Below, one piece after another: positions 7,663-15,839 of a stretch of DNA of 64,000 bases; positions within the stretch are counted from its first letter, which is position 1, and the number at the start of each line of letters is the position of its first letter. A program made the position numbers and the translations under genes. The notes beneath the pieces were generated by a model. That model had not been told where the DNA came from. It searched no databases and was given only the letters and a program-made list of their open reading frames with translations. The stretch spans positions 4,166,001 to 4,230,000 of the forward strand of contig NZ_CP074380.1 of assembly GCF_022695595.1 (NCBI RefSeq), read 5' to 3'. This DNA comes from Streptomyces sp. MST-110588. GTDB lineage: Bacteria > Actinomycetota > Actinomycetes > Streptomycetales > Streptomycetaceae.

Positions 7663-9141
7663 ATGGGGACGGAACAGATCCGGCGCTGGGAGTCGGGAGC
7701 ACTGGCCCACGCCGTCTCGGACCCGTTCGGCCAAGGTCCGCTGCCCTGGCTGCGGGGAAGCGAGAACTACTTCGAGTCCGGGCGGGTCGTGCCCTGGTAC
7801 GTCGATCCGTCGGTCACCCGCGGCGAGGTGCTCGTGCCGCCTCCGCGGTCCGCCGCGGGACCCCGTACAGCCGATGACGTACACCGTCAGGTCAAGGGCT
7901 TCGCGTCGACCGGTGCGGTTGCCCCGGGCGAGGCGATCGACTTCCGCGTATCCGTCGACCCGCCGCAGGCGTTCAGCATCGACATCTACCGCATCGGCCA
8001 TTACGGCGGCACCGGCGCCTGCAAGATCACCACCAGTCCGCGGCTGGCCGGCATCGTCCAGCCGCCGCCGCTCACCGCCGGCCGCACGGTCTCCTGCCAC
8101 CACTGGTGGCTGTCCTGGCGCCTCCAGGTCCCGGAGTACTGGCGCCTGGGCGCGTACGTCGCCGTGCTGACCACCGCCGACGGCTACCGCAGCCACATCC
8201 CCTTCACCGTCCGGGACGACCACCCCGCCGACCTCCTCCTGCTCCTGCCCGACATCACCTGGCAGGCGTACAACCTCTACCCGGAGGACGGGCACACGGG
8301 CGCCAGCCTCTACCACGCCTGGGACGACAAAGGCGCGCTGCTCGGCGAGCAGGACGCCGCCACCACCGTCTCCTTCGACCGCCCGTACGCGGGCGCCGGT
8401 CTGCCCCTGCACGTCGGCCACGCCTACGACTTCATCCGCTGGGCCGAGCGCTACGGCTACGACCTCGCGTACGCCGACGCCCGCGACCTGCACGCCGGCC
8501 GGGTCGACCCGTCCCGCTACCGGGGCCTGGTCTTCCCCGGGCACGACGAGTACTGGTCGGTGCCGATGCGCCGCACGATCGAGGACGCCCGCGACCGCGG
8601 TACCTCCCTGGTCTTCCTCTCCGCCAACACCATGTACTGGCAGGTCGAACTGCCCCGGTCGCCCTCGGGAGCCGCGTCCCTGCTGAACTGCCGCAAACGC
8701 CAGGGCCCCGGCCGGGCCGCGCTCTGGCGCGAACTGGGCGAGCCCGAGCAGCAGTTGCTCGGCATCCAGTACGCGGGCCGGGTGCCCGAACCGGCACCGC
8801 TGATCGTCCGCAACGGCGACCACTGGCTGTGGGACGCAACCGGCGCCCATGAGAACGACGAACTGCCGGGCCTGGTCGCGGGCGAGGCCGACCGGTACTT
8901 CCCGCGTACGAACCTGCCCGAGCACACCCACCGCATCCTGCTCGCCCACTCCCCGTACGAGGACAGCGAGGGCGCCCGCCGCCACCAGGAGACCTCGCTG
9001 TACCGGGCACCGAGCGGCGCCCTGGTTTTCTCCTCCGGGACCTTCGCCTGGTCACCGGCCCTGGACCGCCCCGGCCACGTCGACGAACGTGTCCAGCGCG
9101 CCACCGCCAACCTCCTGGACCGGATCTGCAAACGCGACTGA
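7663..9141 (+). CDS. N,N-dimethylformamidase beta-subunit-like protein
   Basis: A 492-aa protein resembling the large subunit of N,N-dimethylformamidase, a family widespread in actinobacteria and mostly uncharacterised. Visible hallmarks are IDIYRIGHYGG near residue 106, an Ig-like beta region, the WQAYNLYPEDG segment, YDLAYADARDLHAG, and FPGHDEYWS near residue 291, followed by LSANTMYWQ. There is no signal peptide, so it is probably cytoplasmic. No small-subunit gene lies nearby, so dimethylformamide hydrolysis should not be assumed. The ATG is fixed by GGGAGGGG. The next gene is convergent. Confidence 0.85.
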   Translation: MGTEQIRRWESGALAHAVSDPFGQGPLPWLRGSENYFESGRVVPWYVDPSVTRGEVLVPPPRSAAGPRTADDVHRQVKGFASTGAVAPGEAIDFRVSVDPPQAFSIDIYRIGHYGGTGACKITTSPRLAGIVQPPPLTAGRTVSCHHWWLSWRLQVPEYWRLGAYVAVLTTADGYRSHIPFTVRDDHPADLLLLLPDITWQAYNLYPEDGHTGASLYHAWDDKGALLGEQDAATTVSFDRPYAGAGLPLHVGHAYDFIRWAERYGYDLAYADARDLHAGRVDPSRYRGLVFPGHDEYWSVPMRRTIEDARDRGTSLVFLSANTMYWQVELPRSPSGAASLLNCRKRQGPGRAALWRELGEPEQQLLGIQYAGRVPEPAPLIVRNGDHWLWDATGAHENDELPGLVAGEADRYFPRTNLPEHTHRILLAHSPYEDSEGARRHQETSLYRAPSGALVFSSGTFAWSPALDRPGHVDERVQRATANLLDRICKRD

Positions 9142-9144
9142 GGC

Positions 9145-9174
9145 CCGGCGTACTTGAAGCCGGCGTACTTGAAG
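9145..9174. repeat. 15-bp perfect tandem repeat, two copies
   Basis: CCGGCGTACTTGAAG occurs twice in a row, immediately after the stop of the DMFase-like gene and before the convergent LysR gene. No function is evident. Confidence 0.8.
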
Positions 9175-9245
9175 TCGGCGTTGCGCAGGCCGGTGAGCAG
9201 GGGACCAGCGGTCCGGGCGCCAGTGATTCCGGGGACCCGCGCCGG

Positions 9246-10175
9246 TCAGCGTGCCACGGCCGGGCCCAACTCCCGGGCCAGCGCCACCGTCAGCGCCCGG
9301 AAGATCCGTACCTCCGGGTTGGGGTCCCCGGAGCGGGTGGCCAGCACGCTGTGCGCGTGGGGCGCGTCCAGGACCGGTACGTACACCGTGCCCGGCCAGG
9401 GGTAGTAGCGGGCGAAGGACTTCAGCCCCGATCCGGCGCCGCGGCCCGCCGAGACGCTGGTCAGCACGTCGTGCGGGTTCATCGCACAGTCCAGGCCGCG
9501 CCGTTCGCCCTCGCCGAAGTACAGGTACTCGCTGAAGGGCCGGGGCGTGTGCCGGGGGAGCCGCAGATAGGGCAGGTCGATGATGTCCGCGACGCGCAGC
9601 CCCTCCCGTGCCGCGTCCGCGAGCGGTGAGCGGGCCGAGACGGCCACGATGCGCTGCTCGGTGGTCAGGATGTCCACCTCGATGCCCTCCCGCTGGATCG
9701 CCGGCCGTACGAACGCCACGTCCACCCGGTCCTCGCGCAGTGCGCTGCAGTGTTCCGTGAAGTTCAACTCGACCAGGCGCAGCGGGACGTCGGGCCGGGC
9801 GCGGCGGAAGGCGTTGACGGCCGCCGGGGTCACCTCGGCCGAGCCGTGGCCCATCACGCCGACCCGCAGCCCGCGTGCCGCCGTGGCCGGTGCCGCCGAC
9901 GCTTCCAGGGCGGCCTCCGCCACGTCCTGTGCGGCGGCGTTCGCGGCGGCCAGCAGCGTACGGGCGTGGGAGACCAGCCGCCGCCCGGCCGCGGTCGGCC
10001 GCACCGGCCCGTGACCACGGTCCAGCAGCCGCGCGCCCAGCTCACGTTCGAGTTGCTGTACGTGCTGGGTGACCGCGGCCGGTGACAGGAAGAGCCGGGT
10101 CGCGGCCCTGCCGAAATGTTCCTCCTCGACCACCGCCAGGAAGGAGGACAGCCGTCGCAGATCCATACGGTCCAC
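9246..10175 (-). CDS. LysR-family transcriptional regulator
   Basis: A 309-aa regulator. The N-terminal winged helix covers about residues 1-62 (RRLSSFLAVVEEEHFGRAAT then LFLSPAAVTQHVQQLERELG). A linker helix and a periplasmic-binding-protein-like effector domain (about 95-300, GLRVGVMGHGSAEVTPAAV onward) follow. It is transcribed away from an MFS transporter gene 92 bp from its own start. That gap holds a 19-bp perfect inverted repeat with a T-N11-A core, the usual LysR box, so it probably controls both itself and the transporter. The inducer is unknown. Confidence 0.93.
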   Translation of the reverse strand: MDRMDLRRLSSFLAVVEEEHFGRAATRLFLSPAAVTQHVQQLERELGARLLDRGHGPVRPTAAGRRLVSHARTLLAAANAAAQDVAEAALEASAAPATAARGLRVGVMGHGSAEVTPAAVNAFRRARPDVPLRLVELNFTEHCSALREDRVDVAFVRPAIQREGIEVDILTTEQRIVAVSARSPLADAAREGLRVADIIDLPYLRLPRHTPRPFSEYLYFGEGERRGLDCAMNPHDVLTSVSAGRGAGSGLKSFARYYPWPGTVYVPVLDAPHAHSVLATRSGDPNPEVRIFRALTVALARELGPAVAR

Positions 10176-10207
10176 GATAGGTGCAGGTCACGACGGTTCC
10201 GCCGGGT

Positions 10208-10226
10208 CGTTCACGTTTTGTGAACG
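10208..10226. promoter_or_regulatory. LysR operator between the regulator and MFS gene
   Basis: CGTTCAC-GTTTT-GTGAACG is a perfect 7+7 bp inverted repeat with a 5-bp centre. T10211 and A10223 give the T-N11-A pattern typical of LysR binding sites. It lies in the divergent intergenic region, 33 bp upstream of the LysR start and 42 bp upstream of the MFS start. Confidence 0.75.
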
Positions 10227-10267
10227 GCTGCGGCGCCGGCGCCCGTACGGCTCGTACAACAGCCGTC

Positions 10268-11614
10268 ATGAGTACGACGCCCGCGCCCTGCCCCTCCAGG
10301 ACACCGAACCCCGCACCGGCCGCCCCGCCGCCGTCCTCGTCCCCGTCCGGAGCCCGGCCCCGTCCCGTAGCGCCGCCGTCCCAGGCCCCGTCCCCGGCGC
10401 CGCGTCGTCACTGGCTGCGCGCGGGCTGGCTGATGACGGCCTCCGGCTGGGGCGCCAACCAGTTCTCGGCCCTCCTGGGCGCCTACCGCACCGAACTGGG
10501 CCTGACCACCGCCACCACCACCGCCCTGTTCGCGGTCTACGTGCTCGGCCTGATCCCGGGCATCCTCATGGGCGGCCCGCTCGCCGACCGCCGGGGCCGC
10601 CGACCGGTCGTCTTCGCCGCCCTGGCCCTCTCCGTCCTGGCCACCTGCCTCCTGATGGCGGGAGCCGCCGCGGCCTGGCTGCTGTGGCCCGGCCGCTTCC
10701 TCACCGGCCTGGGCGCGGGCGCCCTGCTGACCGCGGGCAGCGCCTGGATCAAGGAGCTGTCCTGCGAGCCGTACGGTTCGGCGCGCACCCCCGGCGCCGC
10801 GGCCCGCCGCTCCGGCCTCTTCCTCTCCGCGGGCTTCGCCACCGGCGGCCTGGCCGCCGCGCTGATCGCCCGGTGGGCGCCGTACCCGATGATCACCGCG
10901 TACCTCCCGCACCTGGTCCTGACCGTGACGGCCGCCCTCGGCGCCGCCGGCGCCCCGGACACCTCCCCGAACCGGGACCGGGACCGGGTCCGGGTCCGGG
11001 ACCGGGTCCGGGTCCGCGCCCGACCCCGGGCTTCCGGCTCCCCGGCCACCCCGGCCCCCTTCCGCCGTCTCGTCGTCCCCGTGGCTCCCTGGGTGTTCGC
11101 CGCCCCCACCATCGCCTTCGCCACCCTCCCCGGACTCGTCGGCGCCGGATTCCCCGGCGGGCAGACCGTGTACGCGGGCGTCGCCACCGCCGTCACCCCC
11201 GGCGCCGGCATCCTCGTGGCACCGCTCGCCCGCCGGCTCGCCGCCCGGCACCGTACGGCGGGCGCCGCCACCGGCCTGGCCGCCGTCGTCCTCGGACTGC
11301 TCCTGGCCGCCCTCGCCGTCGCCCGTGCCCAGCCCGCCGTCGGCCTGGCCGCGGGCGCCGTGCTCGGCGCCGGATACGGCCTGTGCGTCGCCTACGGCCT
11401 GACGGAGGTCGCCGCCCTGGCCGCGCCGCACCGCCTGGCCGGACTCACCGCCCGCTTCTGGAGCCTGTGCTACCTCGGCTTCTTCACCCCGTACGTCGTC
11501 AACGTGCTCACCACCACCCTGTCCCTCCCGCCGGTCACCGTCCTCCTCGGCGTCGCGGGCCTGGCCGTCCTGACCCTCGCCCTGGTGGTCCACAGGTCCC
11601 GCGCCGACCGATGA
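10268..11614 (+). CDS. MFS transporter
   Basis: A 448-aa twelve-helix major facilitator. A Pro/Ser-rich cytoplasmic N-terminus of about 45 residues precedes the first helix. The loop-2 signature GGPLADRRGRRPVV is present. The central cytoplasmic loop contains an Arg-rich run (DRDRVRVRDRVRVRAR) encoded by a GGGTCC/GGGACC hexamer repeat at about 10972-11030. I chose ATG 10268 over the longer frame starting at 10181 because the longer one would translate through the operator. It is probably controlled by the divergent LysR protein; the substrate is unknown, with efflux most likely. Confidence 0.88.
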   Translation: MSTTPAPCPSRTPNPAPAAPPPSSSPSGARPRPVAPPSQAPSPAPRRHWLRAGWLMTASGWGANQFSALLGAYRTELGLTTATTTALFAVYVLGLIPGILMGGPLADRRGRRPVVFAALALSVLATCLLMAGAAAAWLLWPGRFLTGLGAGALLTAGSAWIKELSCEPYGSARTPGAAARRSGLFLSAGFATGGLAAALIARWAPYPMITAYLPHLVLTVTAALGAAGAPDTSPNRDRDRVRVRDRVRVRARPRASGSPATPAPFRRLVVPVAPWVFAAPTIAFATLPGLVGAGFPGGQTVYAGVATAVTPGAGILVAPLARRLAARHRTAGAATGLAAVVLGLLLAALAVARAQPAVGLAAGAVLGAGYGLCVAYGLTEVAALAAPHRLAGLTARFWSLCYLGFFTPYVVNVLTTTLSLPPVTVLLGVAGLAVLTLALVVHRSRADR

Positions 11615-11716
11615 GGGCACCCGGTGAGGTGCGCCGCCGCGACCCTGCGGCGCCGTTCCCGGGGCAGGTGCGGGAGAATCGGGGCGGAGCCCTGGATCAA
11701 CCTACGCGGAGGCAGC

Positions 11717-12616
11717 GTGTCCGGTTTCGTAGAAAAACCCGAACCTGTGGAGGTGCCGGGTCTCACTCACCTTCACACGGGCAAGGTGCGTGATCTCTAC
11801 CAGAACGCCGACGGCGACCTGGTCATGGTCGCCAGCGACCGCATGTCCGCCTATGACTGGGTGCTGCCCACCGAGATCCCCGACAAGGGCCGGGTGCTGA
11901 CCCAGCTCTCGCTGTGGTGGTTCGAGCAGCTCGCGGACCTGGTGTCCCACCACGTGCTGTCCACCGAGGTGCCGCCCGGTGCCCCGGCGGACTGGTCGGG
12001 GCGGACCACGGTCTGCCGGTCGCTGGCCATGGTCCCGGTGGAGTGTGTGGCCCGCGGGTACCTGACGGGCTCCGGCCTGGCGGAGTACCGGCAGTCCCGT
12101 ACGGTCTGCGGGCTGGCGCTCCCCGAGGGCTTGGAGGACGGTTCCGAACTGCCCGCGCCGATCTTCACCCCGGCCACCAAGGCAGCGGTCGGCGAGCACG
12201 ACGAGAACGTCCCCTACGAGGAGGTCGCCCGGAAGGTCGGCGCCGATGTCGCCGCCCAGCTCCGGCAGACCACCCTCGCGGTCTACAGCCGGGCCCGCGA
12301 CATCGCCCGCGAGCGCGGCATCATCCTGGCGGACACCAAGTTCGAGTTCGGGCTGGCGGACGAGGCACTGGTGCTGGCCGACGAGGTGCTGACCCCGGAC
12401 TCCTCGCGCTTCTGGCCGGCCGACACCTGGCAGCCGGGCCGGGCCCAGCCGTCGTACGACAAGCAGTACGTCCGCGACTGGCTGACCTCCGCGGAAGCCA
12501 ACTGGGACCGCCACGGCGAGCAGCCGCCGCCCGCCCTGCCGCAGGAGGTCGTGGACCGGACGCGCGCCAAGTACATCGAGGCGTACGAGCGGCTGACGGG
12601 GCTGGCCTGGTCCTAG
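11717..12616 (+). CDS. purC: phosphoribosylaminoimidazole-succinocarboxamide synthase (SAICAR synthetase)
   Basis: This enzyme joins CAIR and aspartate with ATP to form SAICAR in IMP synthesis. It is 299 aa, the size of the longer bacterial and yeast-like form. HTGKVRDLY near residues 20-28 is the nucleotide-binding start. SDRMSAYDWVLPTEIPDKG, VECVARGYLTGSG and DTKFEFGL are family blocks lining the active site. GTG 11717 is preferred because GGAGG (11708-11712) precedes it, while the longer frame adds unrelated Arg-rich sequence. A strong bidirectional terminator follows. Confidence 0.97.
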   Translation: MSGFVEKPEPVEVPGLTHLHTGKVRDLYQNADGDLVMVASDRMSAYDWVLPTEIPDKGRVLTQLSLWWFEQLADLVSHHVLSTEVPPGAPADWSGRTTVCRSLAMVPVECVARGYLTGSGLAEYRQSRTVCGLALPEGLEDGSELPAPIFTPATKAAVGEHDENVPYEEVARKVGADVAAQLRQTTLAVYSRARDIARERGIILADTKFEFGLADEALVLADEVLTPDSSRFWPADTWQPGRAQPSYDKQYVRDWLTSAEANWDRHGEQPPPALPQEVVDRTRAKYIEAYERLTGLAWS

Positions 12617-12651
12617 GGCCGGGCGCCTGTACGCGACAGCGAAGGAACATG

Positions 12652-12687
12652 AAGAAGGCCCCGGTCGCCAGGACCGGGGCCTTCTTT
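12652..12687. terminator. bidirectional terminator between purC and tRNA-Gly
   Basis: AAGAAGGCCCCGGTC (12652-12666) pairs perfectly over 15 bp with 12672-12686, with T-rich ends on both strands. It can end purC from the left and the tRNA from the right. Confidence 0.85.
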
Positions 12688-12692
12688 CACGG

Positions 12693-12765
12693 AGCGGACG
12701 ACGAGGCTCGAACTCGCGACCTCAACCTTGGCAAGGTTGCGCTCTACCAACTGAGCTACGTCCGC
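12693..12765 (-). tRNA. tRNA-Gly(GCC), copy 1
   Basis: A standard 73-nt cloverleaf: acceptor GCGGACG/CGTCCGC, D-loop with GG, anticodon stem CAACC/GGTTG around GCC, and a T-arm with GTTCGAGC. CCA is not encoded. It is identical to the copy at 17060-17132. Confidence 0.97.
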
Positions 12766-12820
12766 ATGCGCCGCATGTCACCCCCGCCGCTCGGGCTGCG
12801 GAGGCGCGGTGCGCAGTCCA

Positions 12821-13438
12821 CTATAGCCAACCGCGAGCGCGTGCGATGCGGGCCGCCGCGTGACGGTTCTCCGCGCCGACCTTCGCGGCGGCCGACGAGA
12901 GGTAGTTGCGCACCGTCCCCGGCGACAGCGAGGCCCGCTCCGCGATCTCCGCTATCGGGGCCCCTTCCTCCGCGAGTTCCAGTACCTCCGCCTCCCGGGC
13001 GGTCAGCGGGGAGTCGCCGGAGCTGATCGCGTCGGCGGCCAACTCCGGGTCCACATAGCGGTTTCCGGCCCGTACCGTACGGATGATCTCGGCGAGCTGC
13101 CGTGCCGAGACCGTCTTGGGCAGGAAGCCGCGCACCCCGGCCTCCAGGGCCCGCTTGAGGTGTCCGGGGCGGGCGTGACTGGTGACGATCATCGTCCGGC
13201 ACCCCGGCAGTTCGTGGCGCAGCGATGTGGCCACCGCCACACCGTCCGCTCCCGGCATCTGGAAGTCCAGCACCGCCACGTCCGGCTCGTGCGCCCGCGC
13301 CATCGCCAGCGCCTCGGGCCCGGACGCGGCCTCGGCGACGACCAGCAGGTCGTCCTCCAGGGACAGCAGCGCGGCCAGGGCGCCCCGGATCAGGTGCTCG
13401 TCGTCGGCGAGCAGTACGCGGATCGGTCCGTCAGTCAC
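12821..13438 (-). CDS. LuxR/NarL-type response regulator
   Basis: A 205-aa two-component response regulator. The receiver domain has acidic pocket D12/D13, phospho-acceptor D58 (VLDFQMP), T86 and K108 (FLPKT). The LuxR-type helix-turn-helix occupies about residues 140-200 (SPLTAREAEVLELAEEGAPI, SLSPGTVRNYLS). Its ATG overlaps the upstream kinase stop by 4 bp, so the two are translationally coupled. With the ABC genes further upstream it forms a four-gene operon; the likely target is that operon or an envelope-stress regulon. Confidence 0.95.
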   Translation of the reverse strand: MTDGPIRVLLADDEHLIRGALAALLSLEDDLLVVAEAASGPEALAMARAHEPDVAVLDFQMPGADGVAVATSLRHELPGCRTMIVTSHARPGHLKRALEAGVRGFLPKTVSARQLAEIIRTVRAGNRYVDPELAADAISSGDSPLTAREAEVLELAEEGAPIAEIAERASLSPGTVRNYLSSAAAKVGAENRHAAARIARARGWL

Positions 13439-14886
13439 GCCGCGCCCGCTTCCGTGCCGCCGCTGTCATCACTGCTGCCGAGGCCACTTCTTCCGCCACC
13501 GTTCCTGTTTCCGTCGGTGCTCGCGCCACTGATGCTGTTCTTGTTGCTGCTGCTCTTGCTGTCGTGCGTGCTGCTGTTCTCGCTGTCGTACGTGGTGCCG
13601 TTCCCGTCACCGTGGACCGGAAGCTCGACGGTCAGGCGGTAGGACCCGCCGGGCCGCGACGACGGCTCCACGGTCCCGCCCAGGGGCAGCAGCCGCTCCC
13701 GCAGCCCCTTCAGGCCGCTGCCCGCACCGGCCGTCCGCACCCCACCGTTTCCGGACCGGTTCCCCGGGCCGCCGCTCGCTCCGCCCGCGCCGCCTGCGTC
13801 CGTACGCTCCCGTACGCCGTCGTTGTCCATGACCAGCACCACCCGGTCCGCCCCGATCCGGGTCCGTATCGCGCAGTGCCGGGCGTCCGTGGCGTGCCGC
13901 AGCACGTTCGTGGTGCCTTCCCGTACGGCCCAGCCCAGTGCCGACCGTACCGCCGCCGGCAGCTCCGTACCGTCGTCACCGGTGATCCGGCAGTCGATGC
14001 CCGCGGCCCGCAGTACGGACCGCGCGCCCGCCAGCTCCACCGTCAGGTCGGCCTCCCGGTACCCGCGCACCACGTCCCGCATCTCCCGCTGGGACTCCTG
14101 CGCGATCCGCTGGACCTCCACCACCTGCTCGACCGCCTCCGGCCGTCCGCGCCGGGCCAACTGCACCGCCAGCTCGCTCTTGAGAGCGATCACCGCGAGG
14201 TTGCGGCCCAGTACGTCGTGCAGGTCCCGCCCAAAACGCAGCCGCTCCTCGGCGACCGCCAGCCGGGCCTGCACCTCGCGGGCGCCGTCCAGCTCCCACA
14301 TCACGGACAGGCTCCAGGCGGAGGGCCGCATCACGATCAGGTTGAAGCAGCCCGCGGCCACCATCGCCACCAGCACCCCGATCAGCGTGCCGTCGGTGAA
14401 TCCGGCCACCGCGAACGCCGCGGTCACCGTCACCGTGAGCCCGGCGGAGAAGGCGGCGAAGGACCGCAGGGGCACCAGCAGGCAGTACGGTGCGCCGAAC
14501 GGCATGCTGATGAACACCAGCGTCAGCGCCACCAGCGAGATCTCCAGGCCGTGCGTTGCCGCCAGGGCCGCGAGGGCGATGAACGAGGCGGCCATCAGTA
14601 CGGCGGACGGCACGAGCTGCCGCCGCCGCATCCGCTCCTTGCCCAGGTAGTGGCTGATCGACTGCTGGATCGTCCGCATGGACAGCGCGCACTGCGCCAC
14701 GGACAGCGCGATGACCACCGCGGCCAGGGTCAGCGGCACCGGCTTGTGGACGACGCCCGCCATCGGCATCGCGACCCAGCCCAGCATGAGGAACCAGGGC
14801 AGCACGTAGAGCATGCCGCGCGAGTACAGATCGACCTGCGCGATCCTGCTCCGGCCCCGCCACCTGCGTACCCGCCGCTTGATCAC
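13435..14886 (-). CDS. sensor histidine kinase (HisKA_3 / NarL-partner type)
   Basis: A 483-aa membrane kinase. Residues about 24-180 contain five to six hydrophobic helices with short loops, so the sensor is within the membrane, as in DesK-like kinases. The dimerisation region has FGRDLHDVLGRNL with the phosphorylated His near 223. The HATPase domain follows (WAVREGTTNVLRHA, MDNDG, GSGLKGLRERL). After the catalytic domain there is an unusual tail of about 50 residues rich in Asn, Ser, Asp and Gly. It is coupled to the response regulator by an ATGA overlap. Confidence 0.93.
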   Translation of the reverse strand: MIKRRVRRWRGRSRIAQVDLYSRGMLYVLPWFLMLGWVAMPMAGVVHKPVPLTLAAVVIALSVAQCALSMRTIQQSISHYLGKERMRRRQLVPSAVLMAASFIALAALAATHGLEISLVALTLVFISMPFGAPYCLLVPLRSFAAFSAGLTVTVTAAFAVAGFTDGTLIGVLVAMVAAGCFNLIVMRPSAWSLSVMWELDGAREVQARLAVAEERLRFGRDLHDVLGRNLAVIALKSELAVQLARRGRPEAVEQVVEVQRIAQESQREMRDVVRGYREADLTVELAGARSVLRAAGIDCRITGDDGTELPAAVRSALGWAVREGTTNVLRHATDARHCAIRTRIGADRVVLVMDNDGVRERTDAGGAGGASGGPGNRSGNGGVRTAGAGSGLKGLRERLLPLGGTVEPSSRPGGSYRLTVELPVHGDGNGTTYDSENSSTHDSKSSSNKNSISGASTDGNRNGGGRSGLGSSDDSGGTEAGAA

Positions 14887-15032
14887 GCGCTTGCCCGCCG
14901 TCTTCCTTCGTCGTTCTCATCCGCGTCCACGTAAACGGAACCTCGTACGCGGGATCTCGTACGTCGACTGCCGTTCCCGGCCTACCGACGCGACACCTCC
15001 GCCGTACGCCCCGCGTGCCTGGCCCCGCGTAC

Positions 15033-15839
15033 TTAGCGCCGCGGCTCCCAGCGGAACCGCCGCCTGACAGCCAACACCGTCAGACCGGTCCACACCAACC
15101 CGATGGCCAGTTGCTTCAGGACGTCGCCGGCGCCCGCGCCGCCGGTCCAGCCCTCCCGTACCAGGGCGATCACCGGCGACATCGGCAGCAGCTCCAGGAC
15201 GCGCGCCACTTGGTCCGGCATGATGTCCAGCGGCACGATCATGCCGGAACCGCCGCAGGAGAGCATCATCAGCGGCATGACCGTGAGCTGTGCCGAGTCG
15301 GTGGTCTTGGCGAAGGAGGCGGACGCGGCGGCCAGCCCGACCGCCAGCACCATGCCGATGACCACGCCCGCCAGGAGCAGGTGCGGGGCGTGCGGCGGGT
15401 CCGCGTCCAGCAGCAGTCCGCCGCAGGCCGCCAGCAGTACGCACTGCGCCAGCCCGATGGCCACCGTGGGCAGCGCGGTTCCGGCCAGGATCTCCGGGTC
15501 GGTCAGTTCGCCGCAGCGCAGCCGCTTCAGTACGAGTTCCTCGCGCCGCGCCACGAACGTGCCGGTCAGGCCCGAGTAGACGCCGAAGATCAGCACGAAG
15601 CCGATGGTTGCGGGCAGCAGTACGGTGCCGACCGTCAGCCCGGTGTCCGTCAGGGGCATCTGGCGGACGGCCTGCCGCATCGCGAAGGCCATGCCGATGG
15701 GCATCGCCAGCGCCATGAACATCACGGTCTTGTTCCGGGCCAGCAGGGTCAACTCCGCGCGCCCCAGCGCGGCCAGCCGCGCCACCGCTCCGGTACGGGT
15801 ACGGGTGCCGGCTTTGGCGTCCATCACCTCGGCGCTCAT
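15033..15839 (-). CDS. ABC-2 type transporter permease
   Basis: A 268-aa, six-helix ABC-2 permease (KTVMFMALAMPIGMAFAMRQ, VGTVLLPATIGFVLIFGVYS, LLLAGVVIGMVLAVGLAAAS, LTVMPLMMLSCGGSGMIVPL). The start is the ATG at 15839, which overlaps the ATPase stop codon in ATGA; the longer upstream frame is not needed. It pairs with the ATPase as a DrrB-like exporter of a hydrophobic compound or lipid. It is 146 bp upstream of the kinase on the same strand. Confidence 0.92.
   Translation of the reverse strand: MSAEVMDAKAGTRTRTGAVARLAALGRAELTLLARNKTVMFMALAMPIGMAFAMRQAVRQMPLTDTGLTVGTVLLPATIGFVLIFGVYSGLTGTFVARREELVLKRLRCGELTDPEILAGTALPTVAIGLAQCVLLAACGGLLLDADPPHAPHLLLAGVVIGMVLAVGLAAASASFAKTTDSAQLTVMPLMMLSCGGSGMIVPLDIMPDQVARVLELLPMSPVIALVREGWTGGAGAGDVLKQLAIGLVWTGLTVLAVRRRFRWEPRR

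Noticed and set aside
7663..9141. a functional dimethylformamidase
   Set aside because: Only the large-subunit-like fold is visible and no small-subunit gene is adjacent, so the specific activity is not claimed.
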